From assembly GCA_050740975.1 (NCBI GenBank), contig JBOIEE010000032.1:1-7244 (forward strand): 7,244 nucleotides of DNA, given 5' to 3'. Every line of letters starts with the position of its first letter. Positions within the stretch are counted from its first letter, which is position 1. The DNA comes from JBOHHR01 sp050740975 (GTDB taxonomy: Bacteria; Pseudomonadota; Gammaproteobacteria; JBOHHR01). Under the pieces are notes generated by a model. It did not search any database and was not told the DNA's origin. It saw nothing but the letters and a program-made list of their open reading frames with translations. Both the position numbers and the translations under genes were made by a program. Below are positions 6,905-7,244 of this stretch, piece by piece.

Positions 6905-6909
6905 GGGAG
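6905..6909 (+). promoter_or_regulatory. Probable Shine-Dalgarno sequence of skp
   Basis: GGGAG lies 8 nt upstream of the TTG at 6918. It would be 20 nt from the ATG at 6930 and overlaps the ATG at 6903, so it favours the TTG. Confidence 0.5.
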
Positions 6910-6917
6910 CAACAAAA

Positions 6918-7244
6918 TTGAACGCGAATATGAAGGTCCTGTGCCCCTTGCTATTGGGGTCCATCATTTATTTACCCGCCGATGCCGCGGCGGAGTTACG
7001 GCTCGGTGTGGTCAATCCGGTGAAAATTCTCGAAGCCGCCCCGCAAGCGGCAGCGGCGCGTAAACGTTTGGAACAGGAGTTTGCCTCCCGCGACCGGCAG
7101 TTGGTGTCAGCGCAAAAAACGCTCAAGCAGAAAGAGGACCGGTTAGCCAAGGATAGTGCAGTGATGAGCGAGAGCGAACGACAGAAGCTGGAGCGAGACA
7201 TTATTTCCGCGCGACGAGATCTGCGCCGTGATCAGACGGATTTT
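6918..7244 (+). CDS. skp: Periplasmic chaperone Skp/OmpH, N-terminal part (3' end outside window)
   Basis: Skp is a trimeric periplasmic chaperone that holds unfolded outer-membrane proteins on the way to the BAM complex. 109 residues are visible. The signal peptide has MNANMK, a hydrophobic VLCPLLLGSIIYL and PADAAA, with likely cleavage near residue 25. The mature start ELRLGVVNPVKILEAAPQ corresponds to the first strand of the Skp core (E. coli DKIAIVNMGSLFQQ). From about residue 45 the sequence is charged and heptad-like (KRLEQEF, KTLKQKEDRLAKD, SERQKLERDI), the long coiled-coil tentacle. About the last third of the protein is missing. Start choice: TTG 6918 has the best Shine-Dalgarno sequence; ATG 6903, just after the bamA stop, and ATG 6930 are in the same frame and give the same mature protein. 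Placement right after bamA is the usual gammaproteobacterial order. Confidence 0.9.
   Translation, partial: MNANMKVLCPLLLGSIIYLPADAAAELRLGVVNPVKILEAAPQAAAARKRLEQEFASRDRQLVSAQKTLKQKEDRLAKDSAVMSESERQKLERDIISARRDLRRDQTDF

Noticed and set aside
6930..6944. Lipoprotein signal at the skp N-terminus because of the cysteine in MKVLCP
   Set aside because: The cysteine precedes the hydrophobic core instead of following it, and there is no lipobox; the AAA at the end of the signal fits normal signal peptidase cleavage.

Overview
The window is a compact, all-plus-strand stretch of core bacterial genes. The order is end of frr, then uppS, cdsA, dxr (ispC), rseP, bamA and the start of skp. This order, together with product similarity to the E. 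coli proteins as I remember them, points to a gammaproteobacterium. The order within the class cannot be fixed from this window; codon use is moderately GC-rich and looks even across all genes. I see no phage, transposase, CRISPR, tRNA or rRNA gene.

Layout: frr ends at 169. A 104-bp gap leads to uppS (GTG start at 274). uppS overlaps cdsA by 8 bp, and cdsA overlaps dxr by 4 bp; dxr uses a TTG start placed by a good Shine-Dalgarno sequence. A 139-bp gap between dxr and rseP is almost entirely filled by one long imperfect palindrome. rseP is followed by an 86-bp gap with two adjacent small palindromes, then bamA. skp begins within about 20 bp of the bamA stop and runs off the right edge.

How the genes fit together: Dxr commits carbon to the MEP isoprenoid pathway, and UppS uses the resulting isoprenoid units to build the C55 lipid carrier for peptidoglycan and O-antigen. 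CdsA makes CDP-diacylglycerol for phospholipids. RseP is the inner-membrane site-2 protease of the sigma-E envelope stress pathway. BamA inserts outer-membrane proteins, and Skp delivers those proteins across the periplasm. frr recycles ribosomes and belongs to the translation genes usually found upstream. The region is therefore an envelope-biogenesis operon attached to a translation operon.

The gene content is ordinary. The most noteworthy structure is the palindrome at about 3002-3146. Its left tip contains the dxr stop codon, its right tip ends about 10 bp before the rseP start, and rseP has no visible Shine-Dalgarno sequence. It looks like an extragenic palindromic or MITE-like repeat, or an RNA-level control element within the operon. 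I found no convincing new multi-gene system.
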